Shown: positions 41,405 through 50,915 of the stretch, piece by piece
Numbering within the stretch: the stretch's first letter is position 1
Layout: each line of letters starts with the position of its first letter
The notes under the pieces: generated by a model
Databases searched by the model: none
Seen by the model: only the letters and a program-made list of their open reading frames with translations
Told to the model about the DNA's origin: nothing
NCBI GenBank assembly: GCA_036309765.1
Contig: JAXJTE010000212.1
Location: 1 to 64,000 of the forward strand
From: Caryophanon sp036309765
GTDB taxonomy: Bacteria > Bacillota > Bacilli > Bacillales_A > Planococcaceae
Reading direction: 5' to 3'
DNA: 64,000 nt
Made by a program: the position numbers and the translations under genes

Positions 41405-42991
41405 ATGAACGAACGATTGAACAAATTAAAAACGGACTCCACCCAGTTTTGGTCGAGCCGAAGTAAAAAACAAAAAGGAACGATTATCGGTTCCGTTATT
41501 GCGGTTATTTTATTAGCGGCTGCATTAACGTTCTTTTTAACGAGAACAACGTATGTACCATTGTTTACAGATTTAACGCTAGAGGAAGCGGCACAAGTGA
41601 AAACATCGCTTGACGGGCTAGCGGTAGATTATCAAATTGGTACGGGGGGTACATCGATTAGTGTGCCGGAAGATCAGTTAGAATCATTAAAGCTACAGCT
41701 GGCATCTGAAGGTGTACCGAGCGGAGCAGGAAACGGTTATTCGACGTTTTGGAACAATGCAGGCTTTGGTATGACCGACAATGAATTTAACGTTTTACAA
41801 TTATCAGCGATGCAAACCGAGCTAGCTAATTTAATTCGCCAAATTGATGGTGTGAACGATGCGAGTGTAATGATTGCGTTACCGGAAACAGGCGTATTCT
41901 TAAATGATTCATCACAAGAGCCTACAGCAACGGTCATTTTACAAACAGCATTAGGTCATCAATTCTCAGAAGACCAAATTAAAACGTTATATAACTTAGT
42001 GGCAATGAGTGTGCCGAACTTAACGCAAGAAAATATCGTCATTACAAACCAATATTCAGAGGACTTTACGTTAGTTGACGTCGGTTCATCATCTTCAATC
42101 GTTGCAGATCAAATGATGATTAAAGAAAAAATTGAGCGTGACTTACAGCGTCAAGTACAAAGCTTATTAGGTTCATTAATGGGTGCAGGTAAAGTTGTCG
42201 TATCGGTTACGACTGATATCGATTTCAGTAAAGAAAATCGTCAAGAGGATTTATTAACACCAGTTGATGAAGAAAATATGCAAGGCATTATTATTAGTGC
42301 ACAAAACATTAGTGAAACGTACACAGGTACAGGAGCGGCTGCAACGGGCGAGCCTGAAGCAGATACGACAACGGATAACTTCACGACATATAACGAAGGC
42401 ACATTTGGTGACGGGGAATATGAGCGTGTAGAAGAGCAATTAAACTACGGCGTGAACGAAATTCAACGTGAAATTTCAGAAAGTCCATATAAAATTCGCG
42501 ATTTAGGTATTCAAGTTGTTGTAGAACCACCAACACCGGACGACCCAGCAACATTACCAGCTGGCTTAACGGAAGATGTGGAAGCGATGTTATCAACAAT
42601 TGTACGTACAACGATTGATAAATCTTCTACAGGTACATTAACAGAAGAGCAAGTTGGCGAAAAAATCGTCGTTTCTGTTCAACAATTACACGGTATGAGC
42701 GTAGATACAGCAGAAGAGAAGCCATTCATTCCTTGGTGGGCTTACGTAATTGGCGGTATTTTATTAGCTGCAATCGTATTACTTGTTCTATACATTATGC
42801 GCGCACGCAAAAAACGTGAGGAAGAAGAAGAGTTAGCATTAATTGAAGAGCAAGAAGAGTTAATTGTCGAAGAGATTCAAACAGAAGATGATAGTGAAGC
42901 AACTGTTCGTCGTAAGCAATTAGAAAATATGGCAAAAGAAAAGCCAGAAGAATTTGCGAAATTATTACGTACATGGATTGCTGAAGATTAA
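41405..42991 (+). CDS. fliF: Flagellar MS-ring protein FliF
   Basis: Forms the membrane ring on which the motor is built. I chose ATG 41405 (528 residues), with CGGAGGGTA upstream; a frame from 41372 would precede that SD. Membrane helices lie at about 33-53 (VIAVILLAAALTFFL) and about 441-463 (YVIGGILLAAIVLLVLY). The C-terminal cytoplasmic tail ends in EEFAKLLRTWIAED, which binds FliG. Confidence 0.96.
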   Translation: MNERLNKLKTDSTQFWSSRSKKQKGTIIGSVIAVILLAAALTFFLTRTTYVPLFTDLTLEEAAQVKTSLDGLAVDYQIGTGGTSISVPEDQLESLKLQLASEGVPSGAGNGYSTFWNNAGFGMTDNEFNVLQLSAMQTELANLIRQIDGVNDASVMIALPETGVFLNDSSQEPTATVILQTALGHQFSEDQIKTLYNLVAMSVPNLTQENIVITNQYSEDFTLVDVGSSSSIVADQMMIKEKIERDLQRQVQSLLGSLMGAGKVVVSVTTDIDFSKENRQEDLLTPVDEENMQGIIISAQNISETYTGTGAAATGEPEADTTTDNFTTYNEGTFGDGEYERVEEQLNYGVNEIQREISESPYKIRDLGIQVVVEPPTPDDPATLPAGLTEDVEAMLSTIVRTTIDKSSTGTLTEEQVGEKIVVSVQQLHGMSVDTAEEKPFIPWWAYVIGGILLAAIVLLVLYIMRARKKREEEEELALIEEQEELIVEEIQTEDDSEATVRRKQLENMAKEKPEEFAKLLRTWIAED

Positions 42992-43006
42992 AAGGGAGGT
43001 ACGGCT

Positions 43007-44020
43007 ATGTCTAAAAAAGATAAAGAATTATCAGGTAAACAAAAAGCTGCGCTCCTTTTAATCTCATTAGGACCAGAAGTATCGGCTTCAGTATATAAGC
43101 ATTTAAGTGAAGAAGAAATTGAGCGTTTAACACTTGAAATTTCAGGCATTAAAAAAGTAGATTCGAAAACGAAGGAAGACATCATTGAGGAATTTCACCA
43201 AATTGCAGTAGCACAGGAGTACATTTCTCAAGGTGGTATTGGTTATGCGAAAACCGTGCTAGAAAAAGCATTGGGCGAGCAGCAAGCACAAGCCATCATC
43301 AATCGTTTAACATCGTCGCTACAAGTTCGTCCGTTCGACTTTGCACGTAAAGCGGACCCGGCTCAAATTTTCAACTTCATTCAAAACGAGCATCCACAAA
43401 CGATTGCGCTTATTTTATCTTATTTAGAGCCAGCGCAAGCCGGTGTTATTTTATCGTCACTACCACAAGAAGTACAAGCTGACATTGCAAAACGTATCGC
43501 ACAAATGGAATCGACGTCACCAGAAGTTATTAGTGAAATCGAATCGGTGCTTGAACGTAAGCTATCGTCAACAGTGACGCAAGATTACACAGAAACGGGT
43601 GGCGTAGATGCAGTTGTTGAAGTGTTAAATGGTGTAGACCGTCAAACAGAAAAAACAATTCTCGATGCACTCGAAATTCGCGATCCAGAGCTTGCTGAAG
43701 AAATTAAAAAGCGCATGTTCGTATTCGAAGATATCGTTACACTCGATGCGCGTGCAATTCAGCGTATTGTGCGTGAATGTGAAAACGAAGACTTATTGCT
43801 TGCAATGAAAATTTCAAGTGAAGAAGTAAAAGATATTTTATTCCGCAACATGTCTCAGCGTATGGCTGAAACATTCCGAGAAGAGATGGAAGTTATGGGA
43901 CCTGTTCGACTACGTGACGTAGAGGATGCGCAAATGCGTATTGTTGCTGTTACACGTCGATTAGAGGATTCAGGCGAAATTATCATTGCTCGTGGCGGAG
44001 GAGATGACATCATTGTCTAG
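43007..44020 (+). CDS. fliG: Flagellar motor switch protein FliG
   Basis: Rotor protein that contacts FliF, FliM and the stator. N-terminal, middle (with FIQNEHPQTIALILSYL) and C-terminal domains are present. Charged rotor residues lie in VRECENEDLLLAMK and the tail. It has 337 residues. The SD is AAAGGGAGG. Its last 8 bases overlap the likely fliH start. Confidence 0.96.
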   Translation: MSKKDKELSGKQKAALLLISLGPEVSASVYKHLSEEEIERLTLEISGIKKVDSKTKEDIIEEFHQIAVAQEYISQGGIGYAKTVLEKALGEQQAQAIINRLTSSLQVRPFDFARKADPAQIFNFIQNEHPQTIALILSYLEPAQAGVILSSLPQEVQADIAKRIAQMESTSPEVISEIESVLERKLSSTVTQDYTETGGVDAVVEVLNGVDRQTEKTILDALEIRDPELAEEIKKRMFVFEDIVTLDARAIQRIVRECENEDLLLAMKISSEEVKDILFRNMSQRMAETFREEMEVMGPVRLRDVEDAQMRIVAVTRRLEDSGEIIIARGGGDDIIV

Positions 44021-44804
44021 AATTATCCGTTCTATTCATTACAACCAGCAGCAAGATGAAAAAAAAGAAATTACGATTCGCCCAATGTTTCAACCAGAGA
44101 CATTTGATGAATCGCTTGAAGTAATTGAAACACCACATGTGCCAACGCTAGAGGAAGTGTTAGCAGAGCGTGATCAGCTGCTACGCGAGGCGAATGCGAA
44201 TATTGAAGCAGAGCGCGCGCAATTTGCACAGCAAGTTGAAGCACAGCAGCAGCAGTTAGCAGAAGCACAGCAGGCATTTGAGGAAAGCTTACCTGGCATA
44301 CAGCAAGACGCGTATGACAGTGGCTTTCAGCAAGGCTATGAGGAAGGCACGTTAAAAGCCCAAGCGGATTTAGCTGAGGCGCTTGCAACGGCCAATGCGA
44401 CGATTACGCAAGCACAGCAAAATGCACTTCAATATATTGAGGAGCAGGAAGCGTTAATTTTAGAGCTTGCATTGAAGTCAGCTGAGCAAATTGTAAGCAC
44501 TGTACTACAGCGTGATGATGCCGTTTTCTTAACGATTATTGAAAAAGCGTTAAAAGAAGCGCGCGAAATGAAATCCATTAAAATTTATGTAGCACCGGAA
44601 TATTATGAGCTTGTGTCGAGTAATCGAAGCGACTTAATGACGATGTTCCCACCAGATGTACCGTTTTTAGTGTTTGTGAATGAAGATTTAGCTGCAACAG
44701 AAAGCTACATTGAAACAAATCATGGACGCATCGTTGTGAGCATTGACGTACAACTACAAGAACTCCGTAAAGCATTAAATGAACTACTGCACAGTAAGGA
44801 ATGA
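44013..44804 (+). CDS. fliH: Flagellar assembly protein FliH
   Basis: Holds and regulates the export ATPase FliI. The protein is helical, with a Gln/Glu/Ala-rich coiled coil (QQQQLAEAQQAFEES) and GYEEGTLKAQ. I chose TTG 44013 (263 residues), 9 bases after GGAGGAG, inside the end of fliG. In-frame alternatives are ATG 44004, which touches the SD, and TTG 43986. Confidence 0.85.
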   Translation: MSRIIRSIHYNQQQDEKKEITIRPMFQPETFDESLEVIETPHVPTLEEVLAERDQLLREANANIEAERAQFAQQVEAQQQQLAEAQQAFEESLPGIQQDAYDSGFQQGYEEGTLKAQADLAEALATANATITQAQQNALQYIEEQEALILELALKSAEQIVSTVLQRDDAVFLTIIEKALKEAREMKSIKIYVAPEYYELVSSNRSDLMTMFPPDVPFLVFVNEDLAATESYIETNHGRIVVSIDVQLQELRKALNELLHSKE

Positions 44805-44809
44805 TGACA

Positions 44810-46126
44810 ATGAAAGCTGCTGATTTGCTTGAACATATTGAAAATGTGCCGACATTAAAAAAGTACGGACGTGTTTCACGCGTTGTTGGATTAATGGTTG
44901 AATCACAAGGGCCAGAAAGCTCGATTGGCGACGTGTGTAAAATTCATGTGCAATCAGCTCGTCACGGACATCAAATTATTTTAGCAGAAGTTGTTGGCTT
45001 TAAAGATGAGATTGTCGTATTAATGCCCTATACAGCGCTGCAAGAAATTTCAACAGGCTGTTTAGTCGAAGGTACAGGTGCGACACTTGAAGTGAAAGTT
45101 GGTCCAGAGCTAATCGGGCAAGTGCTTGATGCGATGGGTAACCGCTTTGATGGACATGAGCTACCAAAAGGGCTTGTAACGATTCCAACAGAAAATGACC
45201 CGCCAAATCCGTTAGCACGTCCACCAATTAATGAGCGCCTAGAAGTAGGGGTAAAAGCAATTGATGGCATGTTAACGGTTGGTAAAGGGCAAAGAATCGG
45301 TATTTTCGCCGGTTCCGGTGTTGGTAAAAGTACATTGCTCGGCATGATTGCCCGCAATACGAAAGCAGATTTAAATGTCATCGCACTTGTAGGAGAGCGT
45401 GGACGTGAGGTGTTAGAGTTCGTGGAGCGTGATTTAGGTCCAGAAGGCTTAAGTCGCTCAATCATCGTTTGTGCAACGTCAGACCAGCCAGCACTTATGC
45501 GTATTAAAGCCGCATTTACTGCAACGGCAATCGCGGAGCATTTCCGTGATAAAGGAATGGACGTTATGCTCATGATGGATTCAGTAACACGTGTCGCAAT
45601 GGCGCAGCGTGAAATCGGTTTAGCAACAGGTGAGCCGCCTGCAACACGAGGCTATACACCATCTGTTTTTGCGATTTTACCTCGCTTATTAGAGCGGACT
45701 GGTACGAATGAACACGGCTCGATTACTGCGTTTTACACCGTGCTAGTAGATGGTGACGACATGAATGAGCCAATTGCCGATACAGTGCGAGGTATCTTAG
45801 ACGGTCATATCGTGCTTGATCGAAATTTAGCGAACAAAGGGCAATATCCGGCAATTAACGTGTTAAAAAGCGTTAGCCGTTTAATGAACCACATTGCAGA
45901 GCCAGAGCATCGACAAGCAGCGGAACGTTTACGCGAACTGTATTATTTATATGCGAAGTCCGAGGATTTAATTAATATCGGGGCATATAAGCGCGGCACA
46001 TCAAAAGATATCGATGAGGCCATTCAATATGAGCCACTTATTACAAACTTTTTAAAACAAGGCTTTAGAGACCATGTGTCACTAGAGCAAACCATGCAAG
46101 AAATAATTCAGCTATCAATAGGATGA
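44810..46126 (+). CDS. fliI: Flagellum-specific ATP synthase FliI
   Basis: Hexameric ATPase that energises substrate delivery to the export gate. I chose ATG 44810 (438 residues), 9 bases after AAGGA and matching the B. subtilis start. ATG 44801 and 44804 are too close to the SD. Walker A AGSGVGKST is at 167-175; the beta-type signature PSVFAILPRLLERTG and VDGDDMNEPIADTVRG are present. Confidence 0.95.
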   Translation: MKAADLLEHIENVPTLKKYGRVSRVVGLMVESQGPESSIGDVCKIHVQSARHGHQIILAEVVGFKDEIVVLMPYTALQEISTGCLVEGTGATLEVKVGPELIGQVLDAMGNRFDGHELPKGLVTIPTENDPPNPLARPPINERLEVGVKAIDGMLTVGKGQRIGIFAGSGVGKSTLLGMIARNTKADLNVIALVGERGREVLEFVERDLGPEGLSRSIIVCATSDQPALMRIKAAFTATAIAEHFRDKGMDVMLMMDSVTRVAMAQREIGLATGEPPATRGYTPSVFAILPRLLERTGTNEHGSITAFYTVLVDGDDMNEPIADTVRGILDGHIVLDRNLANKGQYPAINVLKSVSRLMNHIAEPEHRQAAERLRELYYLYAKSEDLINIGAYKRGTSKDIDEAIQYEPLITNFLKQGFRDHVSLEQTMQEIIQLSIG

Positions 46127-46133
46127 TGTATCG

Positions 46134-46580
46134 ATGAACTATGCATATCGTTTTGAACAAATTTTAACAGTCCGTGAGCAAGAGAAAAGTGAAACCGAAC
46201 AAGCGTATAAAGAATCCGTACGAGCTTTTGAAGAAGTCGCAACGTCACTGTATGAATTATTACGTAAAAAAGAATCGCTAATTGCTTATCAAACAGAGCG
46301 TCTGAAAACGGGCTCAACGGTTGATGAAATTCATCAAAATGCGCGCTTTTTAGATAGCTTAGAAAAAATGGTTGATACGGTGCAACAAAAAGTTACACAA
46401 GCTCGTGCCAAAATGCAATGGTATGAGGAACGTTTACTCGAAAAAAACTTGGAAGTGCGTAAGTATGAAAAAATGAAAGAACGTGACTTCGAGCAGTTTC
46501 AGCAAGAGCAGCATCGATTAGAGGGCATCTTTTTAGATGAACTGTCAACGCTTACGTTTAACAAGAAGGAAATCAGGTGA
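46134..46580 (+). CDS. fliJ: Flagellar export protein FliJ
   Basis: A 148-residue, highly charged, fully helical coiled coil, typical of the FliJ stalk that sits in the FliI hexamer and handles chaperones. Family identity rests on length, composition and position between fliI and the MotE-type gene. The SD is weak (AGGATG). Confidence 0.88.
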   Translation: MNYAYRFEQILTVREQEKSETEQAYKESVRAFEEVATSLYELLRKKESLIAYQTERLKTGSTVDEIHQNARFLDSLEKMVDTVQQKVTQARAKMQWYEERLLEKNLEVRKYEKMKERDFEQFQQEQHRLEGIFLDELSTLTFNKKEIR

Positions 46581-46584
46581 TTGA

Positions 46585-47196
46585 ATGGCAAAGAAAAAGA
46601 ATAATGTAGAACTAGAAGAGCTTGAAGCAGGCAAGTCACCAGGTATTTTTCAAAAATTATTTTACTGGTTTTTAATTCCTCTAATGTTTTTATTAGCGGT
46701 TGTGCTCGTTGTAGCAGAAATTAGTGATGTGAACGTTTTTGAAAAAGCGCGTGAGACTGCTTCGTCATTACCATTTATTTCATCTGATGAAACAGAAGGC
46801 AATCCAACTGGCGGCACTGCTTCAGATGTGTCTGGCGGAAAAGTGTTAGAGCTACAGTCAGAGATTATGGAAAAAGAATCACAAATTGCAGATTTACAGG
46901 CACAAATTGCGACAGTTAACACGGAAAAAGAGCAAATGTTAATTGAGCAAGAAAAGCTCGCGTTTGAGTTGGAGCGTTTACAGCGTGAAAATGAGACGTC
47001 ATCAGTTGAATTTGATGAAATTGTGAAAACATATGAAACGATGTCTTCTAAGAAATCTGCTGCAGCAATTGCTGAAATGTCAGATGCAGAAGCGCTACGT
47101 ATTTTAAGTAATTTAAAAACAGATACGGTTGCAGAACTTTTTGAAAAAATGGAACCAGACAAGGTTGCACATTATACAGCTTTAATGACAGAATAG
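46585..47196 (+). CDS. MotE-type membrane protein (YlxF, MgtE_N-like)
   Basis: One membrane helix (about 30-46, LIPLMFLLAVVLVVAEI) with the N-terminus inside. A Ser/Thr/Gly-rich stretch (about 65-90), a coiled coil (about 92-140) and a C-terminal magnesium-transporter-like domain (SKKSAAAIAEMSDAEALRIL) follow. This domain order is that of MotE/YlxF proteins linked to flagellar assembly. It has 203 residues. Confidence 0.85.
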   Translation: MAKKKNNVELEELEAGKSPGIFQKLFYWFLIPLMFLLAVVLVVAEISDVNVFEKARETASSLPFISSDETEGNPTGGTASDVSGGKVLELQSEIMEKESQIADLQAQIATVNTEKEQMLIEQEKLAFELERLQRENETSSVEFDEIVKTYETMSSKKSAAAIAEMSDAEALRILSNLKTDTVAELFEKMEPDKVAHYTALMTE

Positions 47197-47206
47197 GAGG
47201 TTACGT

Positions 47207-48529
47207 ATGACAATCGCATTTACAAATTTGCTACAACCGACTGTAAAAACGGTGGACGTTGCAGCTGCAAAGCCCGCTACAACACAATCTTCATCATCGA
47301 CAACAACTACGACATCAGATCGCAAGTTTGATGATTATTTAACATCTGCAAATGAACAGCCAACATCAAAAGCACCTGTAGAGGCAACTGAAGCAACAGA
47401 GGTTGTAGAGCGTGTGGAGGAAGTTGTTTCAGCAACGACGATTGAAGAAGTGAGCGAGGTCATTGATTTACCAATCGATGAAAACACGCTGCTTGTGCCA
47501 ATTGGTCCAGATGGTGAGCTTGTACCAATCGATGAATTAATGAACCTAGAAGATATTGCAGCATTACTTAATATCGATGTTGCGGAGCTAGAAAAAATGT
47601 TAGCAAGCTTATTAGAAGAAGAAGTACAGCTTGATTCTGTATGGGATTTATTAACGCTTGTTGAAGAGCAAGGACCAGAGTTAATTACAAAACTAACAGC
47701 TGCATTACAAGGTGAAACGAAGCTTGTACCAAAAGAGGTAGAAAAAATCGTTCAGTTTTTAAAGGTAGTGGAAACATTAGCTCCAAAAACAGATGTGACA
47801 CCAAAGCAGCAGCAACAGTTGACAACGCTACAAGATGCAATGAAACAGCTACACGTTGAAGTAGAGCAGTTAGTTGACGACGCCCCAAAGCAGGAAGCAC
47901 CGAAGCCATTACCTTTCCAACAAGTTGCCTTATTCCAACAAAAAATTGTCGATATGACGATACAGCAGCAAGTGAAAGCGCCACAGCAAGCAGCAGTGAC
48001 AACTGAAACGGAGCAGCCGATTAACGTAACGACGCAGCAGCAAGCGCCGAAAGTACAAACGGTGACAATCACGTTACCGCCTACGAATCAGTCAGCTCAA
48101 TCAGAAGCGTTAGCAAAAGAAATGCAGGCAATTATTCAACGTCAGCAAATTGCGAATCAGCAAGGGACAATTAAGCTTGCGATTAAATTATATCCAGAAA
48201 ATTTGGGTACAGTACGTTTAGAGTTAATGCATAAAGACGGCATGTTAACAGCCCGCTTAATGGCATCGACAGCTGTCGGCAAGGAAATGCTTGAATCTCA
48301 GCTACAGCAGTTAAAGCAAGGCTTAGCAGCGCAAAACATTCAGCTTGAGCGCATCGAGATTACGCAATCATTACAAGATGCCACACGCAATATGAATAGC
48401 TCAGACCAACATTTATTTAATAACTTCTTCAAAAATGAAGACGAGCAAGAAGATGTAGATGACGAACAAGTTGAGGAGCAACCATCCTTTGAAGACTTTT
48501 TAGAACAAGTGAAAGAGGGAGAACTATGA
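47207..48529 (+). CDS. fliK: Flagellar hook-length control protein FliK
   Basis: Secreted ruler that ends hook export by acting on FlhB. The N-terminal half is Thr/Ser/Glu-rich and low in complexity; the middle is Gln-rich. The C-terminal hook domain (about 325-395) holds IKLAIKLYPENLGTVRLELM and LQQLKQGLAAQNIQLERIEI. It has 440 residues. The stop overlaps flgD by 4 bases. Confidence 0.93.
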   Translation: MTIAFTNLLQPTVKTVDVAAAKPATTQSSSSTTTTTSDRKFDDYLTSANEQPTSKAPVEATEATEVVERVEEVVSATTIEEVSEVIDLPIDENTLLVPIGPDGELVPIDELMNLEDIAALLNIDVAELEKMLASLLEEEVQLDSVWDLLTLVEEQGPELITKLTAALQGETKLVPKEVEKIVQFLKVVETLAPKTDVTPKQQQQLTTLQDAMKQLHVEVEQLVDDAPKQEAPKPLPFQQVALFQQKIVDMTIQQQVKAPQQAAVTTETEQPINVTTQQQAPKVQTVTITLPPTNQSAQSEALAKEMQAIIQRQQIANQQGTIKLAIKLYPENLGTVRLELMHKDGMLTARLMASTAVGKEMLESQLQQLKQGLAAQNIQLERIEITQSLQDATRNMNSSDQHLFNNFFKNEDEQEDVDDEQVEEQPSFEDFLEQVKEGEL

Positions 48530-49173
48530 CAACAACACCGAATATCGCAGGCCGTTACTTATCAGACATGCCGAAGTCAGTGAAAGAAACAGGCAATGGT
48601 AACTTAGGTAAGGATGCGTTCTTACAATTGATGATTGCACAGCTTCAGCATCAAGACCCGACAGCGCCAACAGACAATTCAGAGTTCATTGCACAAATGG
48701 CACAGTTTACGACGCTTGAGCAAATGCAAAATATGACAGCAGGCATCGACAAGTTAGTTGATATGCAAGGGCAATCACAGTTAATCGAATATGCAGGGTT
48801 TTTAGGACGTACAGTAAGCTGGACAGCGTTAACGGATCAAAAAAATGCAGCAGGCGACTTTTTAACGGAATCGGGTAGCAACACGATTACAGGTATTAAA
48901 TATGTTGAAGGTTCACCTGTATTTACATTAGATAACGATAAAGAAATTACGCCAGGCAATATTGCAGGCTTAGCACTTGCAGGACAAGCAACAGAAAGCA
49001 ATTCACTTGTACAAGCAAGTGCGTTAATCGGTAAAACGGTATCGTATTTACTTGAAGAATTAACGCAAACATCAAAAGTAACAGCTGTTAGCACAAAAGA
49101 AGGTAAATTATTATACACATTAGCAGATGGCACACAAATTGATGGTTCAAAGTTAACGTCTGTTAGTGAATAA
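48526..49173 (+). CDS. flgD: Flagellar hook assembly protein FlgD
   Basis: Hook cap protein. The conserved N-terminal core LGKDAFLQLMIAQLQHQDP and FIAQMAQFTTLEQMQNM is present (each partly quoted). The C-terminal region is variable and beta-rich. It has 215 residues. The ATGA overlap with fliK couples translation. Confidence 0.94.
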   Translation: MTTTPNIAGRYLSDMPKSVKETGNGNLGKDAFLQLMIAQLQHQDPTAPTDNSEFIAQMAQFTTLEQMQNMTAGIDKLVDMQGQSQLIEYAGFLGRTVSWTALTDQKNAAGDFLTESGSNTITGIKYVEGSPVFTLDNDKEITPGNIAGLALAGQATESNSLVQASALIGKTVSYLLEELTQTSKVTAVSTKEGKLLYTLADGTQIDGSKLTSVSE

Positions 49174-49196
49174 CTTATGCGAATGAGGTGAAAACA

Positions 49197-49574
49197 TTGC
49201 AACCTATGAACATTTATACTGTTCCATTGCACGCGAATCACCCGACTACGTATAAGCAAAACGTAAACAAGACGTCACATTCCTTTAATGAACATTTACA
49301 GCAAGCAATCGAAGGGACAAAGCAACTGAAGATTAGCAAGCATGCAAATGAACGGCTGAATGAACGTCAAATTTCCATTTCTGCAGAGCAATGGCAGCAT
49401 ATTACGAATAAAGTGGATATGGCGCAGCAAAAAGGTGTACAACAGCCACTTGTATTGATGGATCAAGCCGCTTTAATTATTAATGCGAAAAATCGTACAG
49501 TAATTACAGCAATGAATCGCATGGAAGCGAAAGAACAAATCTTTACAAATATTGACGGTACGATTGTACTGTAG
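49197..49574 (+). CDS. Flagellar operon protein (TIGR02530-type)
   Basis: A small protein of about 125 residues found between flgD and flgE in Bacillales fla operons. The core KISKHANERLNERQISIS and the end VITAMNRMEAKEQIFTNIDG match this family. I chose TTG 49197, 6 bases after GAGGTG; an ATG at 49206 is also possible. Its function is not established. Confidence 0.82.
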   Translation: MQPMNIYTVPLHANHPTTYKQNVNKTSHSFNEHLQQAIEGTKQLKISKHANERLNERQISISAEQWQHITNKVDMAQQKGVQQPLVLMDQAALIINAKNRTVITAMNRMEAKEQIFTNIDGTIVL

Positions 49575-49651
49575 GGCAGGACCAATTTGGATGCCTATAG
49601 CTACTGACCGCTTGATGTAGCTGACTTTTAAAAATGGAAGGGGAAAAATTT

Positions 49652-50620
49652 ATGTTACGTTCTATGTATTCAGGTATTTCAGGGTTAAAAAATTTCCAAA
49701 CAAAATTAGATGTAATTGGTAACAACATTGCCAATGTTAATACACATGGCTTCAAAAAAGGTCGCGTTGTTTTTAAAGATTTAATTTCACAAACGAGTGG
49801 TGCAGCAGCAGGCCCTACAATTACACGTGGTGGGGTTAACCCAATGCAAGTAGGTTTAGGCTCACAAATTGCAGCAATCGACACAGTACACGGTACAGGG
49901 TCGTTACAAACGACAAATAATACGCTAGACCTGGCCATTTCTGGTGACGGTTTCTTCATGGTTGCTGACTCAACAGAAGCACCATCAGATGAAGGCATTA
50001 TTGAAGTAACAGGTGAAGAAGCATTTGCAAATATTTTATATACGCGTGCAGGTAACTTTTATAGAGATGAAAATGGTTATTTAGTAAACGCTGAAGGTAA
50101 ATATTTAGTCGGTGTACGCGCAGATGAATATGCAGACCTTGCAGACGAAGAAGGTATCATTCTTGATGAAAAGCCAAACGTTGCAGGTGAGGACGGTGCA
50201 AACCTGTTTGAAGACGGCGTGTTAACACCAGGAGAAGGTGAACTAGGTGCCATTCGTATACCAATTTCAGCGCAAAACATGAGCATCGGACAAGACGGTA
50301 CAGTATCGTATACGGACTTAAACGGTGAGTTAAAATATGCTGGTCAAATTATTTTAACGAAGTTTGCGAACACGGGTGGTTTAGAAAAAACGGGTGCAAA
50401 CTACTATCGTCCAACAGCGAACTCTGGTAACCCGTACGCACAAGTTGCTACGGTCGGTGGCATCGGTGCAGTCCAATCGTCAACACTTGAGATGTCAAAC
50501 GTTGACTTATCAGAAGAGTTCACAGAAATGATCGTTGCGCAACGTGGTTTCCAAGCGACGTCACGTATTATTACAACATCAGATGAGATTTTACAAGAGC
50601 TTGTTAACTTAAAACGATAA
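49652..50620 (+). CDS. flgE: Flagellar hook protein FlgE (FlgE/FlgG family)
   Basis: Main subunit of the hook. The N-terminus MLRSMYSGISGLKNFQTKLD and GNNIANVNTHGFKKGR, and the C-terminal NVDLSEEFTEMIVAQRGFQA, are the axial-protein signatures. I chose ATG 49652 (322 residues), after GGAAGGGG. Internal segments are Asp/Glu-rich. It is longer than the 264-residue B. subtilis hook protein because of an expanded middle domain. Confidence 0.92.
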   Translation: MLRSMYSGISGLKNFQTKLDVIGNNIANVNTHGFKKGRVVFKDLISQTSGAAAGPTITRGGVNPMQVGLGSQIAAIDTVHGTGSLQTTNNTLDLAISGDGFFMVADSTEAPSDEGIIEVTGEEAFANILYTRAGNFYRDENGYLVNAEGKYLVGVRADEYADLADEEGIILDEKPNVAGEDGANLFEDGVLTPGEGELGAIRIPISAQNMSIGQDGTVSYTDLNGELKYAGQIILTKFANTGGLEKTGANYYRPTANSGNPYAQVATVGGIGAVQSSTLEMSNVDLSEEFTEMIVAQRGFQATSRIITTSDEILQELVNLKR

Positions 50621-50647
50621 TATAAACGCATTGTAATTACGGCGTAG

Positions 50648-50693
50648 AGGAGGGACGGATCGACGTTACTTCAATAATGTCGATCCTCATATT
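50648..50693 (+). promoter_or_regulatory. Structured translation start of swrD: SD and AUG bridged by a hairpin
   Basis: A perfect AGGAGG (50648-50653) lies 40 bases before the swrD ATG. Between them is a 12-bp stem: GGATCGACGTTA (50657-50668) pairs with TAATGTCGATCC (50675-50686), one G-U pair, loop CTTCAA. Without the stem-loop the SD-ATG spacing is 10 bases. No in-frame ATG, GTG or TTG lies at a normal distance from the SD. Confidence 0.75.
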
Positions 50694-50915
50694 ATGGTCG
50701 AATTGACGAGATTAAATGGTAAGCCGTTTCTGCTCAACGCATTATACATAGAAACGATTGATTCTAACCCAGATACGACGATTATGCTAACAAATAAATC
50801 GAAGTATGTGGTGTTAAACCCAATAGATGAAGTGCAACGTAAAATAGCGCAGTTTTACTTACAAGTACAAGTGTTGTCGAATCCGCATTTACGAGGTGAA
50901 GAAGATGAAGAATAA
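50694..50915 (+). CDS. swrD: Swarming/motor power protein SwrD (FlbD family)
   Basis: A 73-residue cytoplasmic FlbD-family protein; in B. subtilis SwrD raises flagellar power and supports swarming. The family core VELTRLNGKPFLLNALYIE at the start is clear. The C-terminus is acidic (GEEDEE). Its SD is far upstream and appears to be brought close by a hairpin. The end overlaps fliL by 11 bases. Confidence 0.9.
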   Translation: MVELTRLNGKPFLLNALYIETIDSNPDTTIMLTNKSKYVVLNPIDEVQRKIAQFYLQVQVLSNPHLRGEEDEE

